Source of the DNA: Sphingorhabdus sp. YGSMI21
GTDB lineage: Bacteria > Pseudomonadota > Alphaproteobacteria > Sphingomonadales > Sphingomonadaceae
Assembly (NCBI RefSeq): GCF_002776575.1
Contig: NZ_CP022548.1
Location: forward strand, 3,115,001-3,179,000
Length of the DNA stretch: 64,000 bases
Direction of reading: 5' to 3'
Below are positions 28,568 through 37,841 of this stretch, piece after piece; position 1 is the stretch's first letter, and every line of letters starts with the position of its first letter. Both the position numbers and the translations under genes were made by a program. Below the pieces are notes generated by a model. It ran no database searches and was not told where the DNA came from. It worked only from the letters and a program-made list of their open reading frames with translations.

Positions 28568-30604
28568 CTATTTGTTGAACTTGCCTCCTGCGGCGGCCTT
28601 TTCCTGCAACATGTTTGCAACCGGCAGACCGTGTTTTTCCAGGCCGGCGACAATATTGTCGAGCCCAACCGTATCGGCCCAGAACATCGGACCGCCGGTA
28701 TAAAGCGGCCAGCCGTAACCATTGATCCAGACGACATCGATATCGCTCGCGCGCTGGGCCATGCCTTCTTCGAGGATTTTGGCGCCTTCGTTGACCATCG
28801 GATAGAGCAGGCGCTCGCGAATTTCGTCTTTCGAAATTTCACGCTGCGCCTTGCCGGATTTGGCAGCGAATTCGGCGATGATCTGTTTGACCTCATCGGA
28901 TGGCGTGCGTTGACGCGCCTGATCATAGTCATAAAAACCCTTGCCGACTTTCTGGCCCCAGCGACCGACGGCGCACAACGCGTCGCGCAAGGTCTCGACC
29001 CGTTCCGGATCGCGATGCCAGCCGATATCCACGCCGGCCAGGTCGGACATCTGGAACGGTCCCATCGGAAAACCGAATTCGAGCAATACATCGTCGACGT
29101 CCCAGTAATTGGCGCCTTCCATGATAATGAGATTGGCCTGCTCCTGACGCGGGCTGAGCATCCGGTTGCCGATAAAGCCGGGGCAGACGCCCGAGACGGC
29201 CGCGACTTTGCCGATCTTTTTCGACAGCTTCATCGCGGTCATCAGTACATCGTCTGCGGTCTTCTCGCCGCGCACGATTTCCAGCAGCTTCATCACATTG
29301 GCTGGCGAGAAGAAGTGCAAGCCGAGCACATATTCGGGCCGCTTCGTTACCGCAGCGATCTCGTCGATATTCAGGTAGCTGGTGTTGCTGGCCAGGATCG
29401 CGCCCTGTTTGACGATTGCATCAAGCTTGGTGAACACGTCCTTTTTGACATCCATATTTTCAAACACCGCTTCGATCACCAGATCGCAATCGGCTAGATC
29501 ACCATAGGACAGGCTGGGCGTCAAAATGCCCATGGCATCCTCGACTTGCTGCTCCGTCATCCGGCCGCGCTTGGCTGTGTTCTCGTAATTTTTCCGGACC
29601 ACGCCAACGCCCCGGTCGAGCGCTTCTTCTTTCAATTCAACAATGGTCACCGGAATGCCGGCGGACAAAAAGTTCATGGCAATGCCGCCACCCATGGTCC
29701 CGGCACCCAAAATACCGACTTTATTAATCGGGATGAGATCGATCTTGGGGTCGATACCGTCGATCTTGTTTGCAGCACGTTCGGCGAAGAAATAGTGTCG
29801 CATGGCTGCCGACTGGGTGCCGGTCATCAGCTTTATGAACAGTTCACGCTCTTTCGCGACGCCATCGGCATAGGACAATTCCCCCGCAGCCTTAACCGCC
29901 TGAATGCCCGCTTCCGGAGCCTCGAAGCCACGAATTTTCCGACCATTTTTCTGACGGAATTCGTCGAATATCGCGGGGTTTTTTACGCCATCTTCGTTGG
30001 CTGTGCCTTCGGAAGACCGGGGCGGTTGTTTGCCGATCTGTTCGCGGGCGAAGGCTATTACATCTTTGGCCAGGCTGTCTTCACCGACGATTTTGTCTAC
30101 AAGTCCGATCGAGTGGGCCTTGGTCGCCGAAATGGGATTCCCAATCACAACCATGGGTAACGCCGCTTCCGCGCCGACGACCCGCGGAAGGCGCTGGGTC
30201 CCGGCCGCGCCCGGGATAAGCCCCAGCTTGACCTCGGGCAGGCCCATTTTAGCCGACGGAACAGCAACCCGATAGTGACAGGCCAGTGCAACTTCGCAGC
30301 CACCACCCAGCGCGGTGCCGTGAATGGCCGCAACAACCGGCTTGCTGCTGGCCTCCAGCCGGTCGAGGGCCTCGCCCAAATTGGGCCCCTGCATCGGCTT
30401 GCCAAATTCGGTTATGTCGGCACCGGCAAAAAATGTCCGTCCGTCACAGCGGATCACCACCGCTTCTATCTCATCATCGGATAACGCTTCTTCGATGCCG
30501 TCGACCAGTCCCTGGCGTACGGCCGCGCCAAGCGCGTTGACCGGAGGGTTGTTCGAGATGATGACAAGAATATTGTTCTGTTTCTCGGTGGTGACGACAG
30601 ACAT
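28568..30604 (-). CDS. Fused enoyl-CoA hydratase / 3-hydroxyacyl-CoA dehydrogenase (FadJ/FadB-like)
   Basis: A 678-residue multifunctional beta-oxidation enzyme. The N-terminal crotonase domain (about 1-190) has [27 protein letters not shown] and [21 protein letters not shown] with both catalytic Glu candidates. The dehydrogenase part starts at about 298 with the NAD motif [16 protein letters not shown], then [15 protein letters not shown] and [11 protein letters not shown], followed by two 3HCDH C-terminal domains with GFIGNRML and [15 protein letters not shown] 30604 has GGAG just upstream; the frame opens at 30661. It would hydrate enoyl-CoA and oxidise 3-hydroxyacyl-CoA before the thiolase step. 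Confidence 0.93.
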   Translation of the reverse strand: MSVVTTEKQNNILVIISNNPPVNALGAAVRQGLVDGIEEALSDDEIEAVVIRCDGRTFFAGADITEFGKPMQGPNLGEALDRLEASSKPVVAAIHGTALGGGCEVALACHYRVAVPSAKMGLPEVKLGLIPGAAGTQRLPRVVGAEAALPMVVIGNPISATKAHSIGLVDKIVGEDSLAKDVIAFAREQIGKQPPRSSEGTANEDGVKNPAIFDEFRQKNGRKIRGFEAPEAGIQAVKAAGELSYADGVAKERELFIKLMTGTQSAAMRHYFFAERAANKIDGIDPKIDLIPINKVGILGAGTMGGGIAMNFLSAGIPVTIVELKEEALDRGVGVVRKNYENTAKRGRMTEQQVEDAMGILTPSLSYGDLADCDLVIEAVFENMDVKKDVFTKLDAIVKQGAILASNTSYLNIDEIAAVTKRPEYVLGLHFFSPANVMKLLEIVRGEKTADDVLMTAMKLSKKIGKVAAVSGVCPGFIGNRMLSPRQEQANLIIMEGANYWDVDDVLLEFGFPMGPFQMSDLAGVDIGWHRDPERVETLRDALCAVGRWGQKVGKGFYDYDQARQRTPSDEVKQIIAEFAAKSGKAQREISKDEIRERLLYPMVNEGAKILEEGMAQRASDIDVVWINGYGWPLYTGGPMFWADTVGLDNIVAGLEKHGLPVANMLQEKAAAGGKFNK

Positions 30605-30937
30605 TTTTCTCTCCTTGATTATTATGTCCAGAGGCAGAACAGATGCCATGCGCCATGTCAATCGTGACGGTATATGCTGACATGGAAACCCGCTCCGTTG
30701 TGAGATACCCGTGCATGTGCAGCCAGGGAGTCAGTAGTCAGCAAATTCGGACAAATCTCGAATTCTGTTAAGAGCATTGCCGGGCCCCAAATGGGTCCGC
30801 CGTTTTCGAAAGAAATCATTTCGCAAAATAGCTGCTATTTTAGACAACAGTTTGCTTTCTACCGGCTCTGCGTTGAATTCGGTACAAGTTTCAAGCTGGC
30901 ACCCCGATGTGCTGCACAAACAAATAGCGAGAGAGCA
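30605..30937. promoter_or_regulatory. Divergent promoter region with palindromic operator
   Basis: This 333-base gene-free stretch separates the fadJ-like gene (minus) from the dioxygenase gene (plus). It contains an AT-rich segment (about 30811-30850) with an AATCATTTCGC element and a 17-bp palindrome. No coding signal is convincing here. The frame running in from 30791 joins the dioxygenase but has no ribosome binding site before 30938. Confidence 0.6.
30825..30841. promoter_or_regulatory. 17-bp near-perfect palindrome upstream of the VOC dioxygenase gene
   Basis: Two perfect 8-base arms, AAAATAGC at 30825-30832 and GCTATTTT at 30834-30841, flank a single central T. It lies 97 bases before the ATG at 30938 and directly follows an AATCATTTCGC element. 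The shape fits a dimeric repressor or activator site (GntR/MarR/TetR size). Which regulator binds is not known. Confidence 0.5.
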
Positions 30938-31870
30938 ATGCCAGTCCGTTCACTTCACCACGTTTCCTTCACCGTTACCGATCTTGATAAAACGCAACAA
31001 TTTGCGGAAGATTTCGGTCTCCTCACCGTCGAGAAAAGCAACGACAATCTTGTCATGAAAACCGGCGGCGGCGATGCATGGTGTTATCAGGCCCGACCCG
31101 GAGAACGTGGTTTTTCCAGCCTCGGTTTCCTTGTCGACAGTGAAAGAGACCTGGAGAACGCAATCAGCGACCATGGCGCGACCGCCATCCGCGAGCTCGA
31201 CACACCCGGCGGCGGTCTGGGAGTGACGCTCACCAACCCTGAAGGGATGAAAGTCGATCTGGTGTACGGAATAGCGGGAGATGTCCCAATAGAAGTTCAA
31301 CCGGAACTGCGTCCCAATACGCCGGCAGCACGGACCCGGTTCGGTGAGCCACAAAGCACCCGTCCACTTGGACCCGCGACTTTGTACCGGCTGGGACATC
31401 TGGGGTTGTTTGTAAAAGACTATAAGGCAAGCGCAGAGTGGTTCGAAAAAACAATCGGCCTCAAAGTCAGCGACTCCATGCATGTCCCGGGAAATCCCGA
31501 ACATACGGTCGTGGCATTCATGAGAATTGATCGAGGCGAGGAATGGGTCGATCATCATTCGGTGTTCCTTGCCCAGTCCGACAAAACAGACCTGCACCAT
31601 ATTTCTTTCGAAGCACAGGATTTCGAAGCACAGGCTCGGGCGCACCGCTGGTTATTGTCGAGGGGCTGGCAACCCAATTGGGGTATCGGGCGGCACCCTC
31701 TGGGCTGCCATGTGTTCGATGTCTGGTTTGACCCGGACAGATACCGGTTCGAGACCTTCACCGATACCGACTTGCTGAACAACAAGCACGAAACCGGCCA
31801 TCACGACATTTCTTCCCATGAAATGGATGCCTGGAGTTCAAAGCCGCCGGAGGCCTATTTTGAAGACTAG
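30938..31870 (+). CDS. VOC-family extradiol-type ring-cleavage dioxygenase
   Basis: A 310-residue two-domain vicinal-oxygen-chelate protein with the layout of type I extradiol dioxygenases such as catechol 2,3-dioxygenase. The C-terminal domain keeps the 2-His-1-carboxylate metal set: His154 (LGHLGLFV), His221 (LHHISFE) and Glu272 (YRFETF). The N-terminal domain starts HHVSFTVTDLDKTQQF. ATG 30938 has GAGAG upstream. It heads a plus-strand group with cytochrome b561, an FAH hydrolase and a LysR gene. It would cleave a catecholic ring adjacent to the diol, but the substrate cannot be inferred. A paralogous enzyme is encoded at 44707-45612. Confidence 0.85.
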   Translation: MPVRSLHHVSFTVTDLDKTQQFAEDFGLLTVEKSNDNLVMKTGGGDAWCYQARPGERGFSSLGFLVDSERDLENAISDHGATAIRELDTPGGGLGVTLTNPEGMKVDLVYGIAGDVPIEVQPELRPNTPAARTRFGEPQSTRPLGPATLYRLGHLGLFVKDYKASAEWFEKTIGLKVSDSMHVPGNPEHTVVAFMRIDRGEEWVDHHSVFLAQSDKTDLHHISFEAQDFEAQARAHRWLLSRGWQPNWGIGRHPLGCHVFDVWFDPDRYRFETFTDTDLLNNKHETGHHDISSHEMDAWSSKPPEAYFED

Positions 31871-31904
31871 GGCTCAGAACCTTTCTCGGGAGAACAAGGC
31901 ATCC

Positions 31905-32429
31905 ATGCGATATTCGCGTGTTGCCGTCTGGCTGCACTGGATGGTCGCGGCGCTGGTCCTGGTCACGATCCCGCTCATCCTTTACGGCGGTTCGGGGGAC
32001 AGTGCCGGACATGACTTTGCAACCAACAGCCACAAGCTGATCGGCCTGACGATATTATCTTTGACTGTTGTCCGGCTTCTCTGGCGGCTCACACACAAGC
32101 CGCCTGCTCTGCCGGACTCGATGGCAAAACCCCTGCGCCTGTTCGCCAGAAGCACGCATATGCTATTCTACCTTCTGTTGTTGGCGATGCCGCTTTCGGG
32201 ATGGTGGATGACCTCGGCCTTCCCCAAACGCCATCCGATCGAGGCAGGACCGTTCGAGATTCCGTTTCTTCCGGTGCCGGTGGACATGGCTTCGGCCGGG
32301 GCTGCACATGAAGTACACGAAATCGGCGGTTGGCTTATGATCGTCCTGATCATGCTGCACATAGCCAGCGCTCTGAAACATCATTTCATCAACCGCGATG
32401 CAGTCCTGTCGCGGATGCTCATCCGGTAA
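31905..32429 (+). CDS. Cytochrome b561
   Basis: A 174-residue four-helix membrane cytochrome of the bacterial b561 (CybB) family, which shuttles electrons from quinol across the inner membrane with two b hemes. Candidate heme ligands are in VAVWLHWMVA, NSHKLIGLT, EVHEIGGWL and MLHIASALKHHF. Four hydrophobic helices are visible at about 9-27, 47-65, 87-104 and 140-160. ATG 31905 is chosen over the upstream open frame, which is the dioxygenase tail. It begins 34 bases after the dioxygenase gene. Its role in an aromatic cluster is unclear; electron disposal for a membrane step is one possibility. Confidence 0.88.
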   Translation: MRYSRVAVWLHWMVAALVLVTIPLILYGGSGDSAGHDFATNSHKLIGLTILSLTVVRLLWRLTHKPPALPDSMAKPLRLFARSTHMLFYLLLLAMPLSGWWMTSAFPKRHPIEAGPFEIPFLPVPVDMASAGAAHEVHEIGGWLMIVLIMLHIASALKHHFINRDAVLSRMLIR

Positions 32430-32470
32430 GACTTCGATTTCTCCCACTTCTAGTTTCAAAGGAATAATCC

Positions 32471-33502
32471 ATGACAAATTTCAACTCCGCTACAGGCCTG
32501 GCCGAAGGAAGCTTTGGCGTAGGCACATATCAAACCGCCGAGGGAAAGCAGTTCCCCGGTCTGGTCCTTCCCGATGGAACGGTATTCGATCTTTCCGACC
32601 AATATCATGATACGCATGCCATTTTCGCCGACTGGGATAGAGCCGTTGACGGATTGAACGACCTTGCCGCCAAGAAAGGCAAAGTAGAATTGCGTTTCGA
32701 AAATCTCAAGGCTCTGCCTGTCGTTGCGCACCCCAATATGCTTTGCGCCGGATCGAATTATCGCGCCCATGTTGCAGAGATGATGACGCACAATAAGTTC
32801 AACCAGGACAAGAGGGAACCAGGCGAAAGCGACGAATCCTTCTATGCACGCAACCTGGCTGAAGTCGACCGGCGGGCAAAAGAGGGCATGCCGTTTTTCT
32901 GGACCGGCCTGCACTCCTCCCTTTGCGGTGCCAATGATGATATCATTCTCCCGCTGATCGGCGAACATCCGGACTGGGAACTGGAATTCGGCGTGATCAC
33001 AAAAAACACCGGCCGCTATCTTACTTCCGAGGAAGCTGACGATGTGATCGCTGCCTATGTAATGTGTAATGATATCGGGACCGTCGATGAATTCCGCCGT
33101 GCCGACGTCAAATTCGGTTACGACTGGGTCAGCAAGCACCAACCCAATTTCAAGCCGCTCGGACCATTTGCCGTGCCCAAGGAATTTGTTGATCGCAGCA
33201 AAGTGAAGATCACTCTGAAACTGAGCGGGCAAACGATGCAGGACTGGCCGATCAGCGACATGATCTTTCCACCTGAAAAAATTCTGTCTTACGCATCGGA
33301 ACGGATAAAGCTGACGCCGGGAGATCTTTTGATCACCGGCTCACCTCCCGGCAATGGTGCCTCGCATGGCAACCGCTGGATGCGCCCCGGCGATATCGTC
33401 GAAAGCGAAATCACCTATCTCGGACGGCAGGTCAACAAGGTTGTTGCCGAGGAAACCGGAGGCAGGACACCGAACTTCGGGCCGTTCATAACCGAATGGT
33501 AG
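32471..33502 (+). CDS. Fumarylacetoacetate hydrolase family protein
   Basis: A 343-residue FAH-fold enzyme. The core has LCAGSNYRAHVAEM, the metal-binding carboxylates in PDWELEFGVIT (ExE) and a downstream Asp in VMCNDIGTVDEF, plus LLITGSPPGNGASHGNRWMRPGD near the C-terminus. Members hydrolyse C-C bonds of 1,3-diketo acids or act as hydratases or decarboxylases on meta-cleavage products. It follows the cytochrome b561 gene by 41 bases with AAAGGA before the ATG, so the plus-strand dioxygenase-b561-FAH group is probably one operon. A second, sequence-different FAH enzyme is at 37889-38857. Confidence 0.9.
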   Translation: MTNFNSATGLAEGSFGVGTYQTAEGKQFPGLVLPDGTVFDLSDQYHDTHAIFADWDRAVDGLNDLAAKKGKVELRFENLKALPVVAHPNMLCAGSNYRAHVAEMMTHNKFNQDKREPGESDESFYARNLAEVDRRAKEGMPFFWTGLHSSLCGANDDIILPLIGEHPDWELEFGVITKNTGRYLTSEEADDVIAAYVMCNDIGTVDEFRRADVKFGYDWVSKHQPNFKPLGPFAVPKEFVDRSKVKITLKLSGQTMQDWPISDMIFPPEKILSYASERIKLTPGDLLITGSPPGNGASHGNRWMRPGDIVESEITYLGRQVNKVVAEETGGRTPNFGPFITEW

Positions 33503-33540
33503 AACGGCATAAAGCAGTCGCGTAGCCGCAGAAGTTTCCG

Positions 33541-33580
33541 GCTAGCATAGTGATTGCCGGATTCCGCCACAGGTGCTAGC
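33541..33580. promoter_or_regulatory. Inverted GCTAGC(A/T) pair upstream of lysR
   Basis: GCTAGCA at 33541-33547 and TGCTAGC at 33574-33580 form an inverted repeat with 26 bases between the arms, immediately before the LysR ATG at 33592. The centre-to-centre distance of 33 bases is about three helical turns, so a dimer of dimers could bind on one DNA face. It could equally be a hairpin after the FAH gene. Confidence 0.35.
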
Positions 33581-33591
33581 TAACGGTCATC

Positions 33592-34500
33592 ATGCGTTTT
33601 GAAAAACTGGATTTGAATCTGCTGGTTGTGCTTGACGCCTTGCTCGAAGAGCAAAGCGTCTCGCTGGCTGCTGAACGACTGAATCTCAGCCAATCCGGCG
33701 CCAGCGCGGCCCTGAGCAGATTGCGCGAGTTCTTCGAGGATGATTTGCTGGTCCCGTCGGGACGCGCGATGACCTGTACGCCGCGTGGCGAAGCATTGAT
33801 CCAGCCGGTCAAGGCTGCGCTGGCACTGATCCGCGAGACCATCCTGACGCCGGAAGAATTCGACCCTGCCCTGTCCGATCGAACAATCTCGATAGCGGCG
33901 ATCGATGTCGTCGCGCATGTCCTGCTAACCGAAGCGGTCGGAATTTTTTCAAGGGAAGCGCCGAACATCCGCTTCACGGTACTGCCTCTTGCCGAAGATC
34001 CGGTCACCATGCTGCAACGCGGCCAGACGGACATCATCATCGCGCTCGATTTTCTGGTGGATGCCAAACTGCCCAGCGAGTGCCTTTACGAAGATGACTT
34101 TGTCGTTATCGCGTGGAGAGACAATTCCCATATCAACGGCAATATGACGAAGGCATTATATGAGCAGCTCGGCCATGTTTCGGTCCGGCTGAACCATAAT
34201 GTGCCCGGTTTTGACGAAACCGCATTGCGCCGGATCGGGATCCATCGAACCATAGAAACCTTCGCACCAAGTTTCGCATCGGTGCCCCGCTTTGTCATCA
34301 AGACCGACAGAATCGCAACCATCCACCGGCGTCTTGCTGCACAGATCAGCGACACACTACCAATCAATGTCTATGAATTGCCGTTCGAGTTTCCGAAAGT
34401 ACGGGAAGTGGCGCAATGGTCTGCGAAAAACACCAATGACGAAGCTGTCCGCTGGGTCGTAACCCGACTGCAGGAAATCGCCCAGAAGCTGGAAAACTAG
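33592..34500 (+). CDS. LysR-family transcriptional regulator (NodD-like subgroup)
   Basis: A 302-residue LysR regulator. The winged HTH covers residues 6-65 (DLNLLVVLDALLEEQSVSLAAERL then NLSQSGASAALSRLREFFED) and the effector-binding domain follows. The MRFEKLDLNLLVVLDALL start is typical of the NodD/NahR-like subgroup, which often responds to aromatic inducers. It sits at the end of the plus-strand dioxygenase group and converges with the 14-gene minus-strand run (24-base gap between stops). This makes it one of two LysR candidates for control of the catabolic island. No obvious Shine-Dalgarno precedes the ATG. Confidence 0.92.
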   Translation: MRFEKLDLNLLVVLDALLEEQSVSLAAERLNLSQSGASAALSRLREFFEDDLLVPSGRAMTCTPRGEALIQPVKAALALIRETILTPEEFDPALSDRTISIAAIDVVAHVLLTEAVGIFSREAPNIRFTVLPLAEDPVTMLQRGQTDIIIALDFLVDAKLPSECLYEDDFVVIAWRDNSHINGNMTKALYEQLGHVSVRLNHNVPGFDETALRRIGIHRTIETFAPSFASVPRFVIKTDRIATIHRRLAAQISDTLPINVYELPFEFPKVREVAQWSAKNTNDEAVRWVVTRLQEIAQKLEN

Positions 34501-34524
34501 GGTAGCGAAACCCGCGCGGCCTCA

Positions 34525-35562
34525 TCAAGCCTGATTTTCATCATCCCGACATTCATCCTCGATCAGCCTGGCCAATATCCGACGGGCTCGGACCCCGGCT
34601 TCATCCGTCGGCAATAAGGCAGGTTTATGAGCAAAAAGATCATTGGAATGCATGCGGCTGCGAACCGCGTTGATCATCGGCTCGTCTTCATTCTCAAATG
34701 CGTTTTGAGTGCCGAAATGGAGCATTTTTGATATTTCTTCATTGCCATGCGCCCGATTGCGTCCTGCTGCCCAGAAATAGCGAGTGCCCTCTTCTCCTAT
34801 AGGCGTCAGAAGGTGGAGAACCGGAACACGCGGGTCGTTCTCAGCGACTCCCTCTTCGACTCCCATGGAGGTTTCGAGATCGAGATAGGTGGGTGGCTGC
34901 CATCGCATATTGGCCCTGAGATGTGCCGTCGACTGTTCCCCTTCCCAAAGCAATTGGAATAGTCCGGTGATTTCTTCGTCTCTTGTCTCGTAGATGGCGC
35001 TGACAATATTGCCATCCTGCTTGGCTGCATAGCTGGTTCGCACCGATCCGCCTTCCGATGCCAGAAACGGATGCATAAATTCAACATGGGTCAGATCCAG
35101 CAGATTGTCGATCACCAGCTCATAATGCGCCGATACATCCAGTTCGCCCAAGACCCAGGAGAAATCTTCGTCCTCCAATATTGGCAATGAAGGCAATAGA
35201 TTCTCATCTGCCTTGTCCGCATCTCCGGCCCAGATCCAGATCATGCCATAGCGCTCGGCTACAGGATACGACCGCACACCCAGAGCCTTCGGAATCATGC
35301 CCTTGCCATGCGGATTGCGGATGCAGGTGCCGCTGCCGTCAAATTCAAGTCCATGATATCCGCAGGCAAGAACGCCACTTTTCCACTTGCCCAGACTGAG
35401 CGGCGCGAAACGATGTGGGCAAGCATCGTAGAGAGCAGAAAGTGTGCCAGACCCATTGCGGAACAGGACAATGGGGTCATCAAGAATTTGGATCGCATGA
35501 ATATCGTTTACGAGCTTTTCAGCCCATGTGGCAGGATACCAGGCATTTTTGAGATAAGGCAT
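34525..35562 (-). CDS. Rieske (2Fe-2S) oxygenase alpha subunit, vanillate O-demethylase-like
   Basis: A 345-residue terminal oxygenase of the single-component-oxygenase group (VanA/DdmC-like). The Rieske cluster ligands are Cys48, His50, Cys67 and His70 (ACPHRF and ACGYHG). The mononuclear iron site is in IDNLLDLTHVEFMHPFL with His159 and His164. Members O-demethylate or hydroxylate aromatic acids and need an NADH reductase such as VanB, which is not encoded in this window. ATG 35562 opens MPYLKNAWYPATW, the family-typical start; the frame is open to 35658. It is the last gene of the long minus-strand run, 25 bases after the amidohydrolase gene. Confidence 0.9.
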   Translation of the reverse strand: MPYLKNAWYPATWAEKLVNDIHAIQILDDPIVLFRNGSGTLSALYDACPHRFAPLSLGKWKSGVLACGYHGLEFDGSGTCIRNPHGKGMIPKALGVRSYPVAERYGMIWIWAGDADKADENLLPSLPILEDEDFSWVLGELDVSAHYELVIDNLLDLTHVEFMHPFLASEGGSVRTSYAAKQDGNIVSAIYETRDEEITGLFQLLWEGEQSTAHLRANMRWQPPTYLDLETSMGVEEGVAENDPRVPVLHLLTPIGEEGTRYFWAAGRNRAHGNEEISKMLHFGTQNAFENEDEPMINAVRSRMHSNDLFAHKPALLPTDEAGVRARRILARLIEDECRDDENQA

Positions 35563-35587
35563 TGTTACTCCCCTTTGTTCCGGTTCT

Positions 35588-36676
35588 TTACCCGCTAGCG
35601 AGTGTTCGACATTCGGGCCGTGGTTCGCGCTGTACCAAGCCCAGCAGTTCGGCCGCATTCAAACCCAATATCCGCGCCTTGTCCGCCTCGTCCAACGCTT
35701 CGTGAAAAGCTACCGGATCGGGTTCTGCCATATCGAAGGGATAGTCGCTTCCCAGGCATAATTTGTCGGCGCCATGGGATTTGACCAGAAAGTCCAGCTG
35801 GTCCTGGTCGAACACCAATGTGTCCAGCCACACCTGCCTGAGATAGCCGGAAGGTTCGCGGCTGATATGCTGCCGACAATCTTCACGGGCGCGATAGGCA
35901 TGATCCATCCGGCCCCAATAGCCCGGCAGATATCCGCCGCCATGGGCCACGCAAAGCTTCAGGCCCGGATAGGTGTCCAGCACGCCGCCGAAGATGAGGT
36001 GGCTCAACGCGATGGACGATTCCAGCGGATTACCGATGATATTGTCGAGATAATGTTCTGCCAGTCGCTCGCCATGGGAGAAGCCGAGCGGATGCATGAA
36101 CAGCAGCACATCCAGTTCTTCTGCTGCAGCAAAAAACGGACGCAACCGGTCGTCGGCCAATTCTTCGCCGTTGACAATCGTCCCGATCTCAACCCCGCGA
36201 AGGCCGAGGTCCTTTACGCAGCGTCGCAGTTCCGCAATCGCCATCTCGGTATTCTGGAGCGGCACCGTGCCCAGACCGGTCAGCCGGTCCGGATGCCGCC
36301 CGACAGCATCGGCAATGCCGTCATTGATCGTCTGGGCCGCGCTCCGTCCCAGTTCGGGTGGCGCGAAATAATAATATTGTCCGGGTGACGGACTGATCGC
36401 CTGCATATCAACACCGAGCCGGTCCATATCGGCGATCCGGTCGTCGACACCGTTCAGCTTCTTGCCAATTTCCCCGAACATCGCCCCGTTCACCTTCATC
36501 GAAGCGGGCGACATGAAGGCCATCGGATTGGGCGGGTCGGGAATTTCGGACCGGATCATCGCATCCGCCGCTGCAACATTCAGATGGGCGTGGATATCCA
36601 CCACCAGATGTTTGCCGCGCTTCTCGACCGGGACGGGTTTCAGTTCATGACCGCAGGTCGATATACCTTCGCTCAT
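35588..36676 (-). CDS. Amidohydrolase, ACMSD-like (possible non-oxidative decarboxylase)
   Basis: A 362-residue TIM-barrel metal enzyme of the amidohydrolase_2 family. Metal ligands are in LVVDIHAHLNV (HxH), LLFMHPLGFSHG, LCVAHGGGYLPGYWGRMDHAY and LCLGSDYPFDMAEPD (Asp). This set matches ACMSD, gamma-resorcylate decarboxylase and 5-carboxyvanillate decarboxylase, so removal of a carboxyl group from an aromatic or meta-cleavage acid is a fair guess; hydrolysis is also possible. It overlaps the upstream Rieske gene by four bases (ATGA), so the pair is translationally coupled. It lies between two Rieske oxygenase genes. Confidence 0.88.
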   Translation of the reverse strand: MSEGISTCGHELKPVPVEKRGKHLVVDIHAHLNVAAADAMIRSEIPDPPNPMAFMSPASMKVNGAMFGEIGKKLNGVDDRIADMDRLGVDMQAISPSPGQYYYFAPPELGRSAAQTINDGIADAVGRHPDRLTGLGTVPLQNTEMAIAELRRCVKDLGLRGVEIGTIVNGEELADDRLRPFFAAAEELDVLLFMHPLGFSHGERLAEHYLDNIIGNPLESSIALSHLIFGGVLDTYPGLKLCVAHGGGYLPGYWGRMDHAYRAREDCRQHISREPSGYLRQVWLDTLVFDQDQLDFLVKSHGADKLCLGSDYPFDMAEPDPVAFHEALDEADKARILGLNAAELLGLVQREPRPECRTLASG

Positions 36677-37752
36677 GCGTCTTCACGAGCTTCGGCATCG
36701 AGCATTTTCTGGATCATTTTCCTGACCGTGACCGCGCCCAGGTCCGATTTCACCAACAGTTCCTGCTGCAGCTCTGCCGACCGATCCAGACGCTTTTCGA
36801 CCGCCTCGATCGCGACCTTGTCCTGGCCGCGGATTTTGACATCGGAGTTGAGCTGGAACTCGTCCAGGCCTTTGTCACCCAAGCGGAAATTGCGGGTCGA
36901 AAATCCGAAATAATGCACCGTAGTTTCCGTTTCCGGCGTGATGCCGTGGAGAATATGGATCGTGCCGAGCTCTGGGGGGACATTGGTGTCGCCGTCGATC
37001 GACTGGATGGTGCCAAGGCCGGTCCGGATCAGTTCCGGCCCGTAGACCGCAGTGGCATTTTCGACCCGAGCCTCGCCTTCAAAGGCGGCGTCTTTTCCGT
37101 AGATCAGCTCGTGGAACGGATTCCAGTATAGCGGCATCTCGCGCACGACGTTGAGAAACCCGTTGCGCTCTTCCTGATGCAGCTTCGGGTTCTTCATGCC
37201 CTCGGCGCCCTTGATATGGTGATGCACGTAAGGCAGATGGGTCAGGTCCATCAGATTGTCGATCAGCAACTGCGGACGGCCGTCGATATGGCAATAATTG
37301 TAGGAACTGTCGTACCAGCCCGGCTGGTCCAGACCAAAATCCTCATAAGGCGGAATCAAAGCGGGATCGCATTGATCCTCGTCTCCCATCCAGATCCAGC
37401 ACAGGCTCCCGCGCTCCTCGATCCGGTAGGACGGCTGGCAAAAACCGGCGCCGGTCCCTTGTGACGGGATTTCGATACATTTGCCGTCAAAATCAAACTT
37501 AAAACCATGATAGCCGCAGACAATGGCGTCGCCTTCGAGCCTCCCTTGCGCGAGTGGGAAATACCGGTGCGGGCAGATTCCGTACATCGCAACAGGCTTC
37601 CCGGCTTCGGTGCGGTAGAATACCACCGCCTTGCCCAGAATTGTCCGTTCCATCGGCTCTCGAGTTATTTCATCGCTGAACGCGGCGATATACCAGCGGT
37701 TTCGCACCATTACCTGATCGGAAGAAAAAGGGTAGGCCAAGTCACTCTCCAA
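36673..37752 (-). CDS. Rieske (2Fe-2S) oxygenase alpha subunit, second copy
   Basis: A 359-residue VanA-type oxygenase distinct from the one at 34525. Rieske ligands are Cys60, His62, Cys79 and His82 (ICPHRY and VCGYHG). The iron site is in LIDNLMDLTHLPYVHHH, where the second His is part of a run of three. The C-terminal domain is otherwise family-typical. Its substrate is unknown; hydroxylation or O-demethylation of an aromatic ring is likely. No dedicated reductase or ferredoxin is nearby. It starts 136 bases after the FAH gene, with an ATA-N5-TAT palindrome in the gap, and overlaps the amidohydrolase gene downstream. Confidence 0.9.
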   Translation of the reverse strand: MESDLAYPFSSDQVMVRNRWYIAAFSDEITREPMERTILGKAVVFYRTEAGKPVAMYGICPHRYFPLAQGRLEGDAIVCGYHGFKFDFDGKCIEIPSQGTGAGFCQPSYRIEERGSLCWIWMGDEDQCDPALIPPYEDFGLDQPGWYDSSYNYCHIDGRPQLLIDNLMDLTHLPYVHHHIKGAEGMKNPKLHQEERNGFLNVVREMPLYWNPFHELIYGKDAAFEGEARVENATAVYGPELIRTGLGTIQSIDGDTNVPPELGTIHILHGITPETETTVHYFGFSTRNFRLGDKGLDEFQLNSDVKIRGQDKVAIEAVEKRLDRSAELQQELLVKSDLGAVTVRKMIQKMLDAEAREDA

Positions 37753-37841
37753 TATTGTCAGTACCTGCCCCGGTCATCCCGGGCGCCGGTTACTTTCCCT
37801 ACCAGTAGCTCCGCGATACAAGGGACGAAAATCCTTTTAAG

